Numbered from the stretch's first letter, positions 8,124 to 17,516 are shown. The stretch: 42,337 nucleotides of DNA from Salinivirgaceae bacterium (GCA_028709085.1 JAQVXQ010000011.1:1-42337), one strand, 5' to 3'. Notes: generated by a model from the letters alone, not told the origin. Numbers and translations are program-made.

Positions 8124-8861
8124 ATGCAAAACATAAATAACGAAGAACTAAAAAATAGCATTATCGAAGGGCAAGTGTTGCTTTTTAACAAACCATATCG
8201 CTGGACATCGTTTGACGTGGTAAACAAAGTGCGATGGCATTTGCAGAAAGCCATTGGCGTAAAGAAAATAAAAGTTGGACATGCAGGCACGCTCGATCCG
8301 CTGGCAACAGGATTACTTATTTTATGTACCGGAAAAGAGACTAAAAATATTGAACAAATCCAAAGTCAAAACAAAGAATATGTTGCCACCATTGCGTTAG
8401 GAAAAACAACCCCCTCCTTTGATTTAGAAACAGAGGTAGATAAAACATTTTCAACAGAGAATATTACACGTCAACAAGTTGAAGATGTAATTGCAAAATT
8501 ACAAGGCTCCATAATGCAAGAGCCCCCTATTTTCTCGGCAAAGAAAATTGATGGGAAACGCGCATACGAATTAGCAAGAAAAGGAACCGATAAGAAACTA
8601 GACCCCGTTGAAATAACAATTTACCAACACGAGTTGCTATACTTTTCTCAAGAGGAGATAAAAATCCGAATCCTCTGTTCAAAAGGAACATACATTAGAG
8701 CAATTGCCCGCGATATTGGCATAATGTTAAACAATGGAGCTTATTTAGCAAATCTAGAACGCACTAAAATAGGAGCCTTTGCAGTTGAAAATGCGCTCGA
8801 TCCTGAACAATATTGTCAGGAACTAAAAGATATAATAATACGTAATAAAGTAACAAATTAA
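8124..8861 (+). CDS. truB: tRNA pseudouridine-55 synthase TruB
   Basis: TruB makes pseudouridine 55 in the T-loop of tRNAs. The 245-residue protein has the catalytic motif GHAGTLDPLATGLL with nucleophile Asp58, the KPYRWTSFDVVNKVR opening typical of the family, KIDGKRAYELARKG, and the RI.CSKGTYIRAIARDIG motif. It is shorter than the E. coli enzyme because it lacks an extended C-terminal PUA region, as is common in Bacteroidota. It follows uppP by 61 bases and precedes queA by 12, so two tRNA-modification genes end this operon. Confidence 0.95.
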   Translation: MQNINNEELKNSIIEGQVLLFNKPYRWTSFDVVNKVRWHLQKAIGVKKIKVGHAGTLDPLATGLLILCTGKETKNIEQIQSQNKEYVATIALGKTTPSFDLETEVDKTFSTENITRQQVEDVIAKLQGSIMQEPPIFSAKKIDGKRAYELARKGTDKKLDPVEITIYQHELLYFSQEEIKIRILCSKGTYIRAIARDIGIMLNNGAYLANLERTKIGAFAVENALDPEQYCQELKDIIIRNKVTN

Positions 8862-8873
8862 CACACATAGATC

Positions 8874-9923
8874 ATGAAGTTATCCCAATTTCATTACACG
8901 CTTCCGGATAAACTTATTGCCCTAAACCCTTCACAGAATCGCGACGAATCGCGATTAATGGTGGTGAACAGAGCAACCGGTCAGATTGAACACAAGATCT
9001 TTCGAGAAATTCTTGAGTACTTTAAAGCAAACGATGTTCTTGTGTTTAACGACACAAAAGTATTTCCTGCACGACTTTTTGGAAATAAAGAAAAAACAGG
9101 TGCGAAAATCGAAGTTTTCCTTTTAAGAGAACTTAACCGCGAACAACGTCTTTGGGACGTTCTGGTTGATCCCGCTCGTAAAATCAGAATTGGAAACAAA
9201 CTCTATTTTGGTACCGACGAAGCCCTTGTTGCTGAAGTAATCGACAACACTACTTCAAGAGGAAGAACTTTACGATTCCTGTTCGATGGTCCTGCCGAGG
9301 AGTTCAAAAAAACATTGTATTCATTGGGCGAAACGCCACTCCCAAAATTTATTAATCGTGAAGTAGAACCTGAAGACTCGGAACGCTACCAAACCATCTT
9401 CGCTGCAAATGAAGGAGCTGTGGCTGCACCAACTGCAGGCATGCACTTTAGCCGTGAATTACTAAAACGATTTGAAATTCTGGGAACAAAGTCGGCTTTT
9501 GTTACACTCCATGCCGGTTTAGGCAATTTTAGAAACGTTGAAGTGGAAGACTTAACGAAACACAAAATGGATTCTGAGCAACTTATTGTTACTCAAAAAA
9601 CCGCAACAATGCTCAATGATGCTCACAAGCAGAAACAAAATATCTGCGCAGTTGGAACAACCGTTATGAAATCCCTCGAGACAGTAGCCACAACTAGTGG
9701 AAATATTAAAATATTTGACGGTTGGACTAATAAATTCGTTTTCCCCCCATACGACTTCACTGTCGCCAATATGTTGATATCAAACCTTCACCTTTCAAAA
9801 TCGACACTTTTGATGATGGTTGCAGCTTTTGGAGGTTACGATCTAATTATGCATGCTTACAACGAAGCCATGAAAGAGAAATATCGATTTGGGACTTATG
9901 GCGATGCAATGCTCATTATATAG
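8874..9923 (+). CDS. queA: SAM:tRNA ribosyltransferase-isomerase QueA
   Basis: QueA transfers and isomerises the ribosyl part of S-adenosylmethionine onto preQ1-modified tRNA, giving epoxyqueuosine. The 349-residue sequence is full length and shows family signatures: [21 protein letters not shown] near the start, [30 protein letters not shown], the [26 protein letters not shown] block, and [10 protein letters not shown] near the end. It is the last gene before a strong terminator. The next enzyme of the pathway, QueG, is encoded about 5 kb away at 14.7-15.7 kb. Confidence 0.96.
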   Translation: MKLSQFHYTLPDKLIALNPSQNRDESRLMVVNRATGQIEHKIFREILEYFKANDVLVFNDTKVFPARLFGNKEKTGAKIEVFLLRELNREQRLWDVLVDPARKIRIGNKLYFGTDEALVAEVIDNTTSRGRTLRFLFDGPAEEFKKTLYSLGETPLPKFINREVEPEDSERYQTIFAANEGAVAAPTAGMHFSRELLKRFEILGTKSAFVTLHAGLGNFRNVEVEDLTKHKMDSEQLIVTQKTATMLNDAHKQKQNICAVGTTVMKSLETVATTSGNIKIFDGWTNKFVFPPYDFTVANMLISNLHLSKSTLLMMVAAFGGYDLIMHAYNEAMKEKYRFGTYGDAMLII

Positions 9924-9942
9924 TATAACAATCGCACTTATC

Positions 9943-9978
9943 AAAAAAAGGGAAGCATCTATTGTGCTTCCCTTTTTT
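9943..9978 (+). terminator. Intrinsic terminator after queA
   Basis: GGGAAGCA (9950-9957) pairs with TGCTTCCC (9965-9972) around a 7-base loop. The stem is flanked by seven A's and followed by six T's. It ends the ftsX-queA operon and, because of the A-run, may also work for the opposite strand. Confidence 0.9.
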
Positions 9979-10116
9979 GTTTCTTTCAATTCTACAACAA
10001 ATTAAAATATAGTAATATTTGTATCCTAGACCTTTGATGTATAAAATTCGAGTCAAAGAGACGGCTAATCATTTCTGGTAAAATCGAACAAAAGAATATT
10101 GGTAATACAATTAAGG

Positions 10117-12291
10117 TCATCGTATCATTTTAACGGTACGGCTAAATATACCATCCTCCGTATAAAGAGTTAAAAAATAAATTCCTGACGGAATTGGCCT
10201 ACTTATTATTTCTGATAGCTGAACTGTATTATCTCCTGCATTCAAAAACAGTGGATTCAATTTTATTGTCTCTTTCCCGTGCACCGAAACTAACTGAATT
10301 TGGTACACCCCCCCTTTATGCAAAAAAACATCAACAACACTATTTTCAGAAATAGGTTGCGGATAGACCATAAGTTGCTCTTTTTCGACTGATTCATCAA
10401 TACCACCTATGATAAACATAAAATCAATATTTCCATTTTCTCCATCAATAATGGTATCAACAGAAACCGTTGTATAAACCGCTTCTGACAATTCTGCACT
10501 TCCAACATATCTTCCATAAGGAAAACCTGCTAATGTCACATCTGACTCTCCACTTGTAAAAACAAATTCAGCCTCTGGATAATTGAAACGAACAAATGCT
10601 CCAGAAATATTATCACCCCACTGATCGGTAACGGAAACTACAATATCACGACGTTGAACCAATACCGTAAAATCCATGCTAACGGTTTCTCCTCCCGTTA
10701 CAACAACACTCGTTGCCTCTTGGGTAATAATATAAGGATGCGACACCCTAATTGAATACGCCCCCGATTCTATTTCAATCGAATAAATGCCTTCATCATT
10801 CGGATGATAGATGTCATCGTCCACAGTAATTATGATCTCTTCAACGGGAACCATATTTCCCTCAATCGAAATCTGACCGCTAATAATACCACTTGAATTG
10901 TTTATTCCAAGCGATCCATCGGGACGAAAATTCTGAGCAAACACATTAGTTGTATCATTAACAGGAGCAATCCAGAATGCAACCCATTGATTATTTGCAA
11001 AGGAAGAAATTACACAATCCGATTTATCAGCCCCAGAGGTGCTAATTGGACTATCAGCTTGATCCCAAACATTTTCTCCGCTGGACTTTAAACGTCGGGC
11101 TTTTATAAGACTCTCTTCCTCACGAAACACCATCAAAATATCATCCACATAAGACAAACAATATTCTAAATAAATGTTTGTGCTCTCCAGAGGTATAATA
11201 ACTTTTCCCCCATCGTTCCATTGACAAACACCTAAAGAATTAACCTTTTGCCCATAAACACCATACTGGTTTTGATTGCCATTGGTCTCTCTCCACAATA
11301 CCATGATATCGCTGGAAGATTCGTTCAATACAATTTTAGGTTCAAATTGATTTGCACTGTTTGAGGTAGAAAGCAGTGCTCCATTTTCGGGAAACTGTAC
11401 AACACCTTCGCTGTTTACATGTTGCACCCACGAAGAAGCATTGATTCCCGAAAATCGGTAATCGTGCCAGGCCATGTAAAAGCCTTCATTTCCATCGCTA
11501 ACAAAAGATAAAATTTGGGTCCATGAAGAGATCGTGCCTGCATTACTAACAATTACGCTATTATCCCAAACAGGTAATCCATTGGAATCATACCGCTGTG
11601 CTTTTATATGACGAATTGGGTACATGGTTTGTCCACTATCCTCAAAGTATTTCATAATAATATCGTTATCCCCCACAGCCATTAATTGTGGCCATGTATA
11701 TCGATTTGTTGAACTTAATGTAATTCCCCAATCACCCCACATTTTTAAACCTGTCGCAGAAATTCTTTGCATAATAATCACATAATTCGATTGCCAAGCA
11801 ATTACAACATCATCACCACCCGTAACCACAACCTTAGGTGCAATATCCATTCCCACTGAGGCAGACAAAAGAATTCCATCGGCTCCCCAAATAAAATCGC
11901 CACTTTGTGAGACCTTGCTTGCAACAACATTCAAATCGCCATCCAATCGCGTATCAGTCCATGTTAAAATTGCATTATTTTCCGAATCAACACTCATATC
12001 CCAATCCGTTACCCATGACATAGTAGGCTTATTACTAACCTCAATTCCATTATCGCCCCAAAGCAATGCTCCCTGAGAGCTAACGAGTTGTAATCGGACT
12101 GTATAAACACTTTCGCTCGAGGCAAAATAACCCACATAATAATTGCCATTAGAACATGTTGCTATTTTTGTGCTACTCTTCTCATTATCAGAGTTTGTGA
12201 TTCTCAAGTTTTCAGCTGGGCTGTCGCTCCATTGGGCAAATATAATTTGACTTAATAACATAAGTCCTGAGATGAAGATTATCTGTTTCAT
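10117..12291 (-). CDS. Secreted repeat protein with T9SS type A sorting domain
   Basis: This 724-residue exported protein has a signal peptide (about 1-19, ending IFAQ). Residues about 40-465 carry a recurring unit of 50-58 residues centred on G-x-x-x-W-G-x-x-G-I-x-L-S. Clear copies start near residues 75, 131, 181, 239, 297, 354 and 405, and a partial one near 458, which fits a seven-bladed beta-propeller with a shared closing strand. Two small beta-sandwiches follow (about 468-545 with IEIESGAYSIRVSHP, and about 546-635 with VTDQWGDNISGAFVRF). The last 85 residues are a T9SS type A domain (VYPQPISENS, YQIQLVSVHGKE, SGIYFLTLY, KMIR). The cargo is probably surface-attached or released, and no catalytic motif is visible. 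It stands alone between two convergent or divergent units. Confidence 0.85.
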   Translation of the reverse strand: MKQIIFISGLMLLSQIIFAQWSDSPAENLRITNSDNEKSSTKIATCSNGNYYVGYFASSESVYTVRLQLVSSQGALLWGDNGIEVSNKPTMSWVTDWDMSVDSENNAILTWTDTRLDGDLNVVASKVSQSGDFIWGADGILLSASVGMDIAPKVVVTGGDDVVIAWQSNYVIIMQRISATGLKMWGDWGITLSSTNRYTWPQLMAVGDNDIIMKYFEDSGQTMYPIRHIKAQRYDSNGLPVWDNSVIVSNAGTISSWTQILSFVSDGNEGFYMAWHDYRFSGINASSWVQHVNSEGVVQFPENGALLSTSNSANQFEPKIVLNESSSDIMVLWRETNGNQNQYGVYGQKVNSLGVCQWNDGGKVIIPLESTNIYLEYCLSYVDDILMVFREEESLIKARRLKSSGENVWDQADSPISTSGADKSDCVISSFANNQWVAFWIAPVNDTTNVFAQNFRPDGSLGINNSSGIISGQISIEGNMVPVEEIIITVDDDIYHPNDEGIYSIEIESGAYSIRVSHPYIITQEATSVVVTGGETVSMDFTVLVQRRDIVVSVTDQWGDNISGAFVRFNYPEAEFVFTSGESDVTLAGFPYGRYVGSAELSEAVYTTVSVDTIIDGENGNIDFMFIIGGIDESVEKEQLMVYPQPISENSVVDVFLHKGGVYQIQLVSVHGKETIKLNPLFLNAGDNTVQLSEIISRPIPSGIYFLTLYTEDGIFSRTVKMIR

Positions 12292-12407
12292 TTTCGATGT
12301 TTATATAGTAAGAACGATTACAAAATAACAAAGATGCTATCTAATTTTCATATCTCAGTTTTCAACCTCTAACCATCTTAGCTAGCAAAATAGAAGAATA
12401 ATAGAAC

Positions 12408-12415
12408 CAAAGATA
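12408..12415 (-). promoter_or_regulatory. Possible -7 element for the T9SS cargo gene
   Basis: TATCTTTG on the minus strand matches TAnnTTTG exactly. No TTG is found at the expected upstream distance. Transcription would start about 110 bases before the gene at 12291. Confidence 0.35.
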
Positions 12416-12428
12416 TTTAAAAAAGCTG

Positions 12429-12436
12429 TACATTTG
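12429..12436 (+). promoter_or_regulatory. Possible -7 element for sppA
   Basis: TACATTTG matches TAnnTTTG exactly and would start transcription about 77 bases before sppA. It lies back-to-back with the minus-strand element at 12408-12415, with 13 bases between them. No -33 TTG is evident. Confidence 0.35.
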
Positions 12437-12519
12437 CTAGAGAACAATCACTTTTTTGGTTATAAACATTGCTTTCCTATAAAATTAACAAATAATAACA
12501 ATCCTTAAAACTCAATCCT

Positions 12520-14298
12520 ATGAAAAGTTTCTTTAAGTACTTTTTTGCCTCTCTACTTGCTATGGTTTTAGCATTTTTAGTTGTTATATTAATAATAAGT
12601 GGAGCTATTGCCGGTATAATGTCTGGTAGTGATAAAACAGTTACCATAAAAGAGAACTCGACTCTTGTTATGGAAATGAATCGAAGAATTGTTGATCGAG
12701 CATCGAACAATCCCTTTCAAAACTTTGATGTTGCAAGTTTAACAGGAATGGAAGGTAATTCAACAATGGGGTTGAACACCATTCTTACCAATCTTAAAAA
12801 AGCGAAAGAAGACCCAAATATCAAAGGGATATTTATTAAACCGGAACGACTTTCTGCCGGGTGGGCAACCATTGAAGAGGTCAGAAATGCGTTAATCGAT
12901 TTTAAAGAATCGGGCAAGTTCATAATTAGTTATGCTAATTTCTACACCCAGCCAGCGTACTATCTAGCCTCCGTTGCCGATAAAATCTATTTGAATCCTG
13001 AAGGATCGTACACATTATCGGGACTATCGGCGCAATTAATGTTTTTTAAAAATACGCTGGAAAAATTAGGTGTTGAACCTCAAATTATCCGACACGGAAG
13101 ATTTAAAGCTGCTGTAGAGCCTTTTATGCTCACCGAAATGAGTAAAGAAAATCGCTTGCAAACAGAAACATATATTGGTTCGATTTGGAATCACATGCTT
13201 GCAGGGATTTCAAAAGAGAGAGGAATCGACGTTGTTACTCTGCAAAAATATACCGACAACTTGGATATTCGCCAAGTATCCGACGCCGTTAAGGCAAATC
13301 TAATTGATGGCGCAAAGTATTACGATGAGGTAGCAAACGAACTTAAAATGCGAACCGACTCTACATCAAAAGAGGAATTTATTGCGTTCAACTTCAATAA
13401 GTATGAAAACACCCCAAAATTAAAAACTGATAAACTCATTACCGATCTTTCCAAAATTGCAGTTATTTATGCACAAGGAGAAATTGGAATGGAAAAAGGA
13501 ACAAACGAAAAAATAGGCCTTGAAAACATCGCAAAAGCACTTTCTGAAGCTCGTAAAGACGAAAAAATCAAAGCCATTGTATTACGAATTAACAGTCCGG
13601 GCGGAAGTGCATTAACATCCGAAGTTATTCTGCGCGAAGCAATGCTTGCTCACCAAGAAAAACCACTGATTGTTTCCATGGGAGACGTCGCGGCTTCCGG
13701 CGGATACTATATCGCATGTGCTGCCGATACTATTGTTGCTAGCCCCAACACAATTACTGGTTCCATTGGAGTTTTTGGACTCATGTTTAATGCCCAAAAA
13801 TTGATGAATAACAAACTTGGAATAACTACCAGCACCGTAAAAACCGGAAAGCTTGCCGATATGGGTACGCAAACACGAAAACTAACGCCCCTAGAATACG
13901 ATATTATTCAGCAAGATGTGATTCGAGTGTACAAAACATTTGTGAACCATGTATCGAGAGCTCGAAATATGAGTTTCGACGAAGTGGACGAAATTGGCGA
14001 AGGTCGAGTTTGGACTGGCAGTGATGCCAAAGAAATTGGTCTTGTGGACGTTTGGGGCGGATTAAACACAGCCATTGCAATTGCAGCCGAGAAAGCAAAC
14101 CTTGATGATTATAGAATTGTTGAACTTCCAAAACAAAAAGATCCCTTTGCTCAACTCCTCGCATCGATGGAAGAAGGGGTATATGCTCGGATTTTTGATT
14201 TTAATAGTGAGATTTCCAGATATTCAGGACATGTTTTTAACGCGCTGAATATGAAAGGTATCCAAACACGAATGGAATACGATTTAGATATAAAATAA
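12520..14298 (+). CDS. sppA: Signal peptide peptidase SppA, 67 kDa type
   Basis: SppA is a membrane-bound serine protease that degrades signal peptides left after secretion. The 592-residue protein has one N-terminal membrane helix (about 9-32) and the tandem S49 layout of the long form. The Ser/Lys dyad is visible: Lys196 in RHGRFKAAVEPF of the first domain and Ser393 in MGDVAASGGYYIA of the second. INSPGGSALTSEVI and TGSIGVFG are further family blocks. The length agrees with the E. coli protein. It is a single-gene unit with its own terminator. Confidence 0.96.
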   Translation: MKSFFKYFFASLLAMVLAFLVVILIISGAIAGIMSGSDKTVTIKENSTLVMEMNRRIVDRASNNPFQNFDVASLTGMEGNSTMGLNTILTNLKKAKEDPNIKGIFIKPERLSAGWATIEEVRNALIDFKESGKFIISYANFYTQPAYYLASVADKIYLNPEGSYTLSGLSAQLMFFKNTLEKLGVEPQIIRHGRFKAAVEPFMLTEMSKENRLQTETYIGSIWNHMLAGISKERGIDVVTLQKYTDNLDIRQVSDAVKANLIDGAKYYDEVANELKMRTDSTSKEEFIAFNFNKYENTPKLKTDKLITDLSKIAVIYAQGEIGMEKGTNEKIGLENIAKALSEARKDEKIKAIVLRINSPGGSALTSEVILREAMLAHQEKPLIVSMGDVAASGGYYIACAADTIVASPNTITGSIGVFGLMFNAQKLMNNKLGITTSTVKTGKLADMGTQTRKLTPLEYDIIQQDVIRVYKTFVNHVSRARNMSFDEVDEIGEGRVWTGSDAKEIGLVDVWGGLNTAIAIAAEKANLDDYRIVELPKQKDPFAQLLASMEEGVYARIFDFNSEISRYSGHVFNALNMKGIQTRMEYDLDIK

Positions 14299-14310
14299 GC
14301 CTATTCGCAT

Positions 14311-14356
14311 AAAAAAGGTTAGCGATGTGTCTTTTGACACATCGCTAACCTTTTTT
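14311..14356. terminator. Strong 21-bp-stem terminator after sppA
   Basis: A perfect 21-base stem (14311-14331 with 14336-14356) closes on a TTTT loop. It begins with six A's and ends with six T's, so it can terminate transcription in both directions. It lies 13 bases after the sppA stop. Confidence 0.92.
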
Positions 14357-14378
14357 CATTTTCATTTATTGCTTGTCT

Positions 14379-14504
14379 TCAAAACAGCCGTTTACGGAGA
14401 GTAAATTCCTGTTTTTCAATCTTTGCATTCCTTGCCCTTGACGCCTTCTTTTCAAGCACTTGAAAAAAAACATGCGTTTTCTTGCAGATACTATTTAACA
14501 ACAC
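14379..14504 (-). other. Possible 41-codon basic ORF, unassigned
   Basis: An open frame without ATG (GTG at 14504 or TTG at 14501) encodes a Lys/Arg-rich peptide with VLEKKASRARNAKIEKQ and ends TLRKRLF. The composition looks more peptide-like than random intergenic DNA, but there is no promoter or ribosome-binding site. It may be part of a dispersed repeat together with the adjacent palindromes. I do not count it as a confirmed gene. Confidence 0.2.
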
Positions 14505-14545
14505 GAAAAGTCGTCAACATTCGGATATTTACAGAAACCTTTATA

Positions 14546-14696
14546 TTTGGCTAAAGCCAATTTGTTTTCCTTGACATCCCCATGGCTGAAGCCATGGGCA
14601 ACTCAATTTCATCATCTTTGAACTTGATAAGTCGTGAATTGCCCGCGGCTTCAGCCGTGGATTAACGAACAATAATGCCATCTGGCTTTAGCCAAA
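14546..14696. repeat. Nested REP-like palindrome cluster (BIME-like)
   Basis: Four short palindromes are arranged symmetrically. The outer pair is TTGGCTAAAGCCAA (14547-14560) and its inverted copy TGGCTTTAGCCAAA (14683-14696). The inner pair is CCCATGGCTGAAGCCATGGG (14579-14598) and the inverted, slightly diverged CCGCGGCTTCAGCCGTGG (14643-14660). The inner arms also share the flank GGGCAAyTC. All four have the core GGCTrAAGCC. This looks like a mobile-type extragenic palindromic element lying between the convergent sppA and queG genes. No transposase is present in the window. Confidence 0.75.
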
Positions 14697-14732
14697 CATC
14701 AACCAATGTCATTACACATTGCAAGCTTTTTA

Positions 14733-15653
14733 TTATTCTTCTCTGTTCTTCTTTACATGAGAAATATTTCGACGTATTCCCTTAACTCCTATTCGTTTAA
14801 TGGGTGTGGAGGCAAACAGTCGTTTAAACCGGCTCGATGCCACATTGTCCCATTCATCGTCGGTTAATAAACAAATCGAATTGTCGCTTTTAAATACCTT
14901 GGATTGAATTGCATCCTGGTTATGAGGACATACCATATTACAAATGTCGCAGCCAAAAATTTGGTTGTTAACGTCAATATCCGCATCCAATAATTCATCG
15001 TTATTTTTCTCAATGGTTTGATAGGATATACATTTCCTGGCATTGAGGGTGAACGGTTGCTCCAGAGCTCCATTGGGGCAAGCCGCAATACATTTTCCGC
15101 AATTTTGGCATCTGTCGGTATTTGGCGCATCGGGTTCAAGCCACTGATCAACAACAATAGTTCCTAGAAACACGAACGATCCCAACTTGGGATGGATAAA
15201 CATGGTGTTTTGTCCTATGAACCCCAGTCCTGCTTTTACAGCCCAATATCGTTCTAAAACAGGTGCGGAATCAACACTTATGGAGCCATTTAGTTGCGGA
15301 TTTATTCGACGAATCTCCTCCAAAAGCATTCCTAGTCGGTTTTTTATGGAGTGATGATAATCGGAAAAACGTGCAAACATAGCAACGCCATAACTGGAAT
15401 TCCATACCGATGGTTGTTGGTGGTAATTCTGCACAACAACAATAATCGATTTTGCATTGGCATGAAATAATGTGGGATTGGTTCTGACATCCATATTGGA
15501 TTCCATATATTGCATGTTGGCATGATAACCTCTTGATAACCAGGCTTTAAAAATCTCCGCATCTTCAACTGTATCGTGAATCGATGCGATGCCACAATCG
15601 TCAAACCCCAACTTTAATGCTCTTGCTTTTATCGTGTCAACAATCGAATTCAT
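14733..15653 (-). CDS. queG: Epoxyqueuosine reductase QueG
   Basis: QueG reduces epoxyqueuosine to queuosine in tRNA using cobalamin and two [4Fe-4S] clusters. The 306-residue protein (from the ATG at 15653) has the cluster ligands in CQNCGKCIAACP (Cys182, 185, 188, 192) and CDICNMVCP (Cys235, 238, 242), the family signature VDSAPVLERYWAVKAGLGFIGQNT, and the N-terminal DUF1730 region. An in-frame ATG at 15695 exists, but it lies inside the loop of the upstream gene's terminator hairpin. The start at 15653, with MNSIVDTIKARALKLGF, agrees with the family. It works in the same pathway as QueA at 8.9 kb. Confidence 0.95.
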   Translation of the reverse strand: MNSIVDTIKARALKLGFDDCGIASIHDTVEDAEIFKAWLSRGYHANMQYMESNMDVRTNPTLFHANAKSIIVVVQNYHQQPSVWNSSYGVAMFARFSDYHHSIKNRLGMLLEEIRRINPQLNGSISVDSAPVLERYWAVKAGLGFIGQNTMFIHPKLGSFVFLGTIVVDQWLEPDAPNTDRCQNCGKCIAACPNGALEQPFTLNARKCISYQTIEKNNDELLDADIDVNNQIFGCDICNMVCPHNQDAIQSKVFKSDNSICLLTDDEWDNVASSRFKRLFASTPIKRIGVKGIRRNISHVKKNREE

Positions 15654-15674
15654 TTTTTTTAATCCATTCATTAA

Positions 15675-15714
15675 AAAAGAGGAGACTGAATGCAAATGTT
15701 ACAGCTCCTCTTTT
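15675..15714 (-). terminator. Terminator of the C-terminal protease gene
   Basis: AAAAGAGGAG (15675-15684) pairs with CTCCTCTTTT (15705-15714) and a CTG/CAG pair extends the stem inward. On the minus strand the hairpin ends in TTTTTTAA. It comes 21 bases after the protease stop and just before queG, and it decides the queG start. Confidence 0.75.
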
Positions 15715-15735
15715 ATTGCATTTTCAATGTTTTTT

Positions 15736-17415
15736 TTAATTCAATTGCAATATGGAGTTGTATCGATCCATATTATTGAGAATAACTTTGGCCGAATCTA
15801 ATTCAGCATCGTGACGCATGTAAAAGATGGCTCTGCCTCGTTGATAGTAGTATCGACTTATAACCTCCTCGTTAATTAATCTTGAAATTTCGTCCTTAAA
15901 TACCATTAAATCTTTCTGCAAGTCTTGTTTCATTTTTTGCTCCAATTCCTTTACTTCATCTTCTACTATTTCGTAGTACTTCTCTGATTTCAAGGTTTTT
16001 ATCAATTGCGATAATTTATTATTGCTCTCCATCTCATATTTAAAATTGCCCTTATTCACAAATTCAATAAAATCAGTGTAGTCATTGTCAGAAATTGAAA
16101 ATTGTTGTGGAGATTCAATCAAATTGGTTTTATGAGCATATTGAGTGGCAAAATCAAAAATATAATTGTCAACATAGAGCCCAGCGGTTATTCTACTCAA
16201 CAGATTTGTCTCTATATCAATGTCGGGCTTAATTCCACCACCATCATACACTTTACGTCCATTCTTGGTTGTAAACTCCGAGATGAGCGAATCGGGAACG
16301 GTTCCAACACTTCCATCCTCGTTTCGGTGTGAATAATCGAGTGCTTGAATACACCTTCCCGACGGAATATAGTATTTTGCCGTTGTCAGTTTCATTTGTG
16401 CCTTATAACTTAGTGGGCGTGTTGCCTGCACCAATCCTTTTCCAAAAGTACGACTTCCCAGCACTACACCTCTGTCCAAATCCTGTAATGCTCCTGCCAC
16501 AATTTCAGATGCCGAAGCTGACCCCCGATTAACAAGAACGACAACGGGCATTTTTGGCAAAATAGGTTCATCTGTTGTTGTGTAATCTCTGTTCCATTGC
16601 TTCATTTTACCTTTAGTGGAAACAATTAATTGTCCTTTTGGTAAAAAGAAATTGCTGATCGTAATGGCTTCGTTAAGCAATCCTCCTGGATTTCCGCGTA
16701 AATCCAATATCATAGAGGTAGCTCCTCTCCCAACCAATGAATCAATGGAACTTTTCAATTCCTGAGCACAATTTTGTGTGAAATTATTGAATTGGATGTA
16801 GGCAATATTCCCCTCTAGCAAATCGTAAAATGGCACCGAACTAATATGTATATTCTCACGAACCACGTTAAAGGTTAAAGGTGCCGGCTCCCCAAAACGC
16901 TCAACGACGACTTTTAGGGTGGAGTTTTGAATTCCTTTTAGTTTTTCAGAAATGGCACTTATCTCTTTTCCGTTGGTATCGAATTCATCAATTCTCAGCA
17001 AAATATCCCCTGCCTTTATTCCAGCTTTTTGTGCCGGTTTCCCTTCGTAAGGGTCTGTAACCACAGCATTTTCGCCCGTCTTTCGAATCAACGCACCTAT
17101 TCCGCCATAACTTCCAGTTGTCATAAACCGAAAATCCTCAATTTTTGATTCGGGGATATAATTTGTATATGGATCCAACGATTCAAGCATCTTGTCGATT
17201 CCAACTTTGATGGTTTTTCCGTGATCGATTTCATCCACATAAAAAGCATCCAGTTCACGCACAACGGTATATAAAATATCAAGATTCTTAACAATCTCAA
17301 AACTATTGTCAACGGCACTCATTAAAAATACGGAAGACCCTAAAATCAAAGCAATAACAAGATACTTAGCCTTTCGTTTCGTAAATTCGAATAAAGAATA
17401 CAATTTATTTTTCAT
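15736..17415 (-). CDS. S41 C-terminal processing peptidase (CtpA/Prc-like)
   Basis: This 559-residue periplasmic serine protease trims or degrades envelope proteins from their C-termini. It has an N-terminal membrane anchor (about 10-30, KYLVIALILGSSVFLMSAV). A PDZ domain (about 80-165, GSYGGIGALIRKTG and AGIKAGDILLRID) is followed by the S41 catalytic domain with Ser301 in GSASASEI and Lys326 in TFGKGLVQ, 25 residues apart as expected. The C-terminal 150 residues are charged and helical. The ATG at 17451 adds 12 polar residues, and the start at 17415 places MKNKLYSLFEF before the anchor and is preferred. It follows rnpA by about 115 bases. Confidence 0.9.
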   Translation of the reverse strand: MKNKLYSLFEFTKRKAKYLVIALILGSSVFLMSAVDNSFEIVKNLDILYTVVRELDAFYVDEIDHGKTIKVGIDKMLESLDPYTNYIPESKIEDFRFMTTGSYGGIGALIRKTGENAVVTDPYEGKPAQKAGIKAGDILLRIDEFDTNGKEISAISEKLKGIQNSTLKVVVERFGEPAPLTFNVVRENIHISSVPFYDLLEGNIAYIQFNNFTQNCAQELKSSIDSLVGRGATSMILDLRGNPGGLLNEAITISNFFLPKGQLIVSTKGKMKQWNRDYTTTDEPILPKMPVVVLVNRGSASASEIVAGALQDLDRGVVLGSRTFGKGLVQATRPLSYKAQMKLTTAKYYIPSGRCIQALDYSHRNEDGSVGTVPDSLISEFTTKNGRKVYDGGGIKPDIDIETNLLSRITAGLYVDNYIFDFATQYAHKTNLIESPQQFSISDNDYTDFIEFVNKGNFKYEMESNNKLSQLIKTLKSEKYYEIVEDEVKELEQKMKQDLQKDLMVFKDEISRLINEEVISRYYYQRGRAIFYMRHDAELDSAKVILNNMDRYNSILQLN

Positions 17416-17516
17416 GTGTTTTTGTTTTTTATTTAAAGGAGTACTGTCCATTCTTTTAACAGCTAAATCTTTAAACCGCTCTCCTTCTGATAAATATAGA
17501 TTTTAAAATTAAACGA

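Noticed and set aside
13612-14164. Minus-strand open frames inside sppA
   Set aside because: They are antisense shadows of a strongly conserved protease and have no features of their own.
14546-14696. CRISPR-like array
   Set aside because: The repeats are palindromes in inverted symmetric order, not direct repeats with uniform spacers, and no cas gene is present.
15654-15695. Longer QueG start at 15695
   Set aside because: That ATG lies in the loop of the preceding gene's terminator, and the added residues do not belong to the family.
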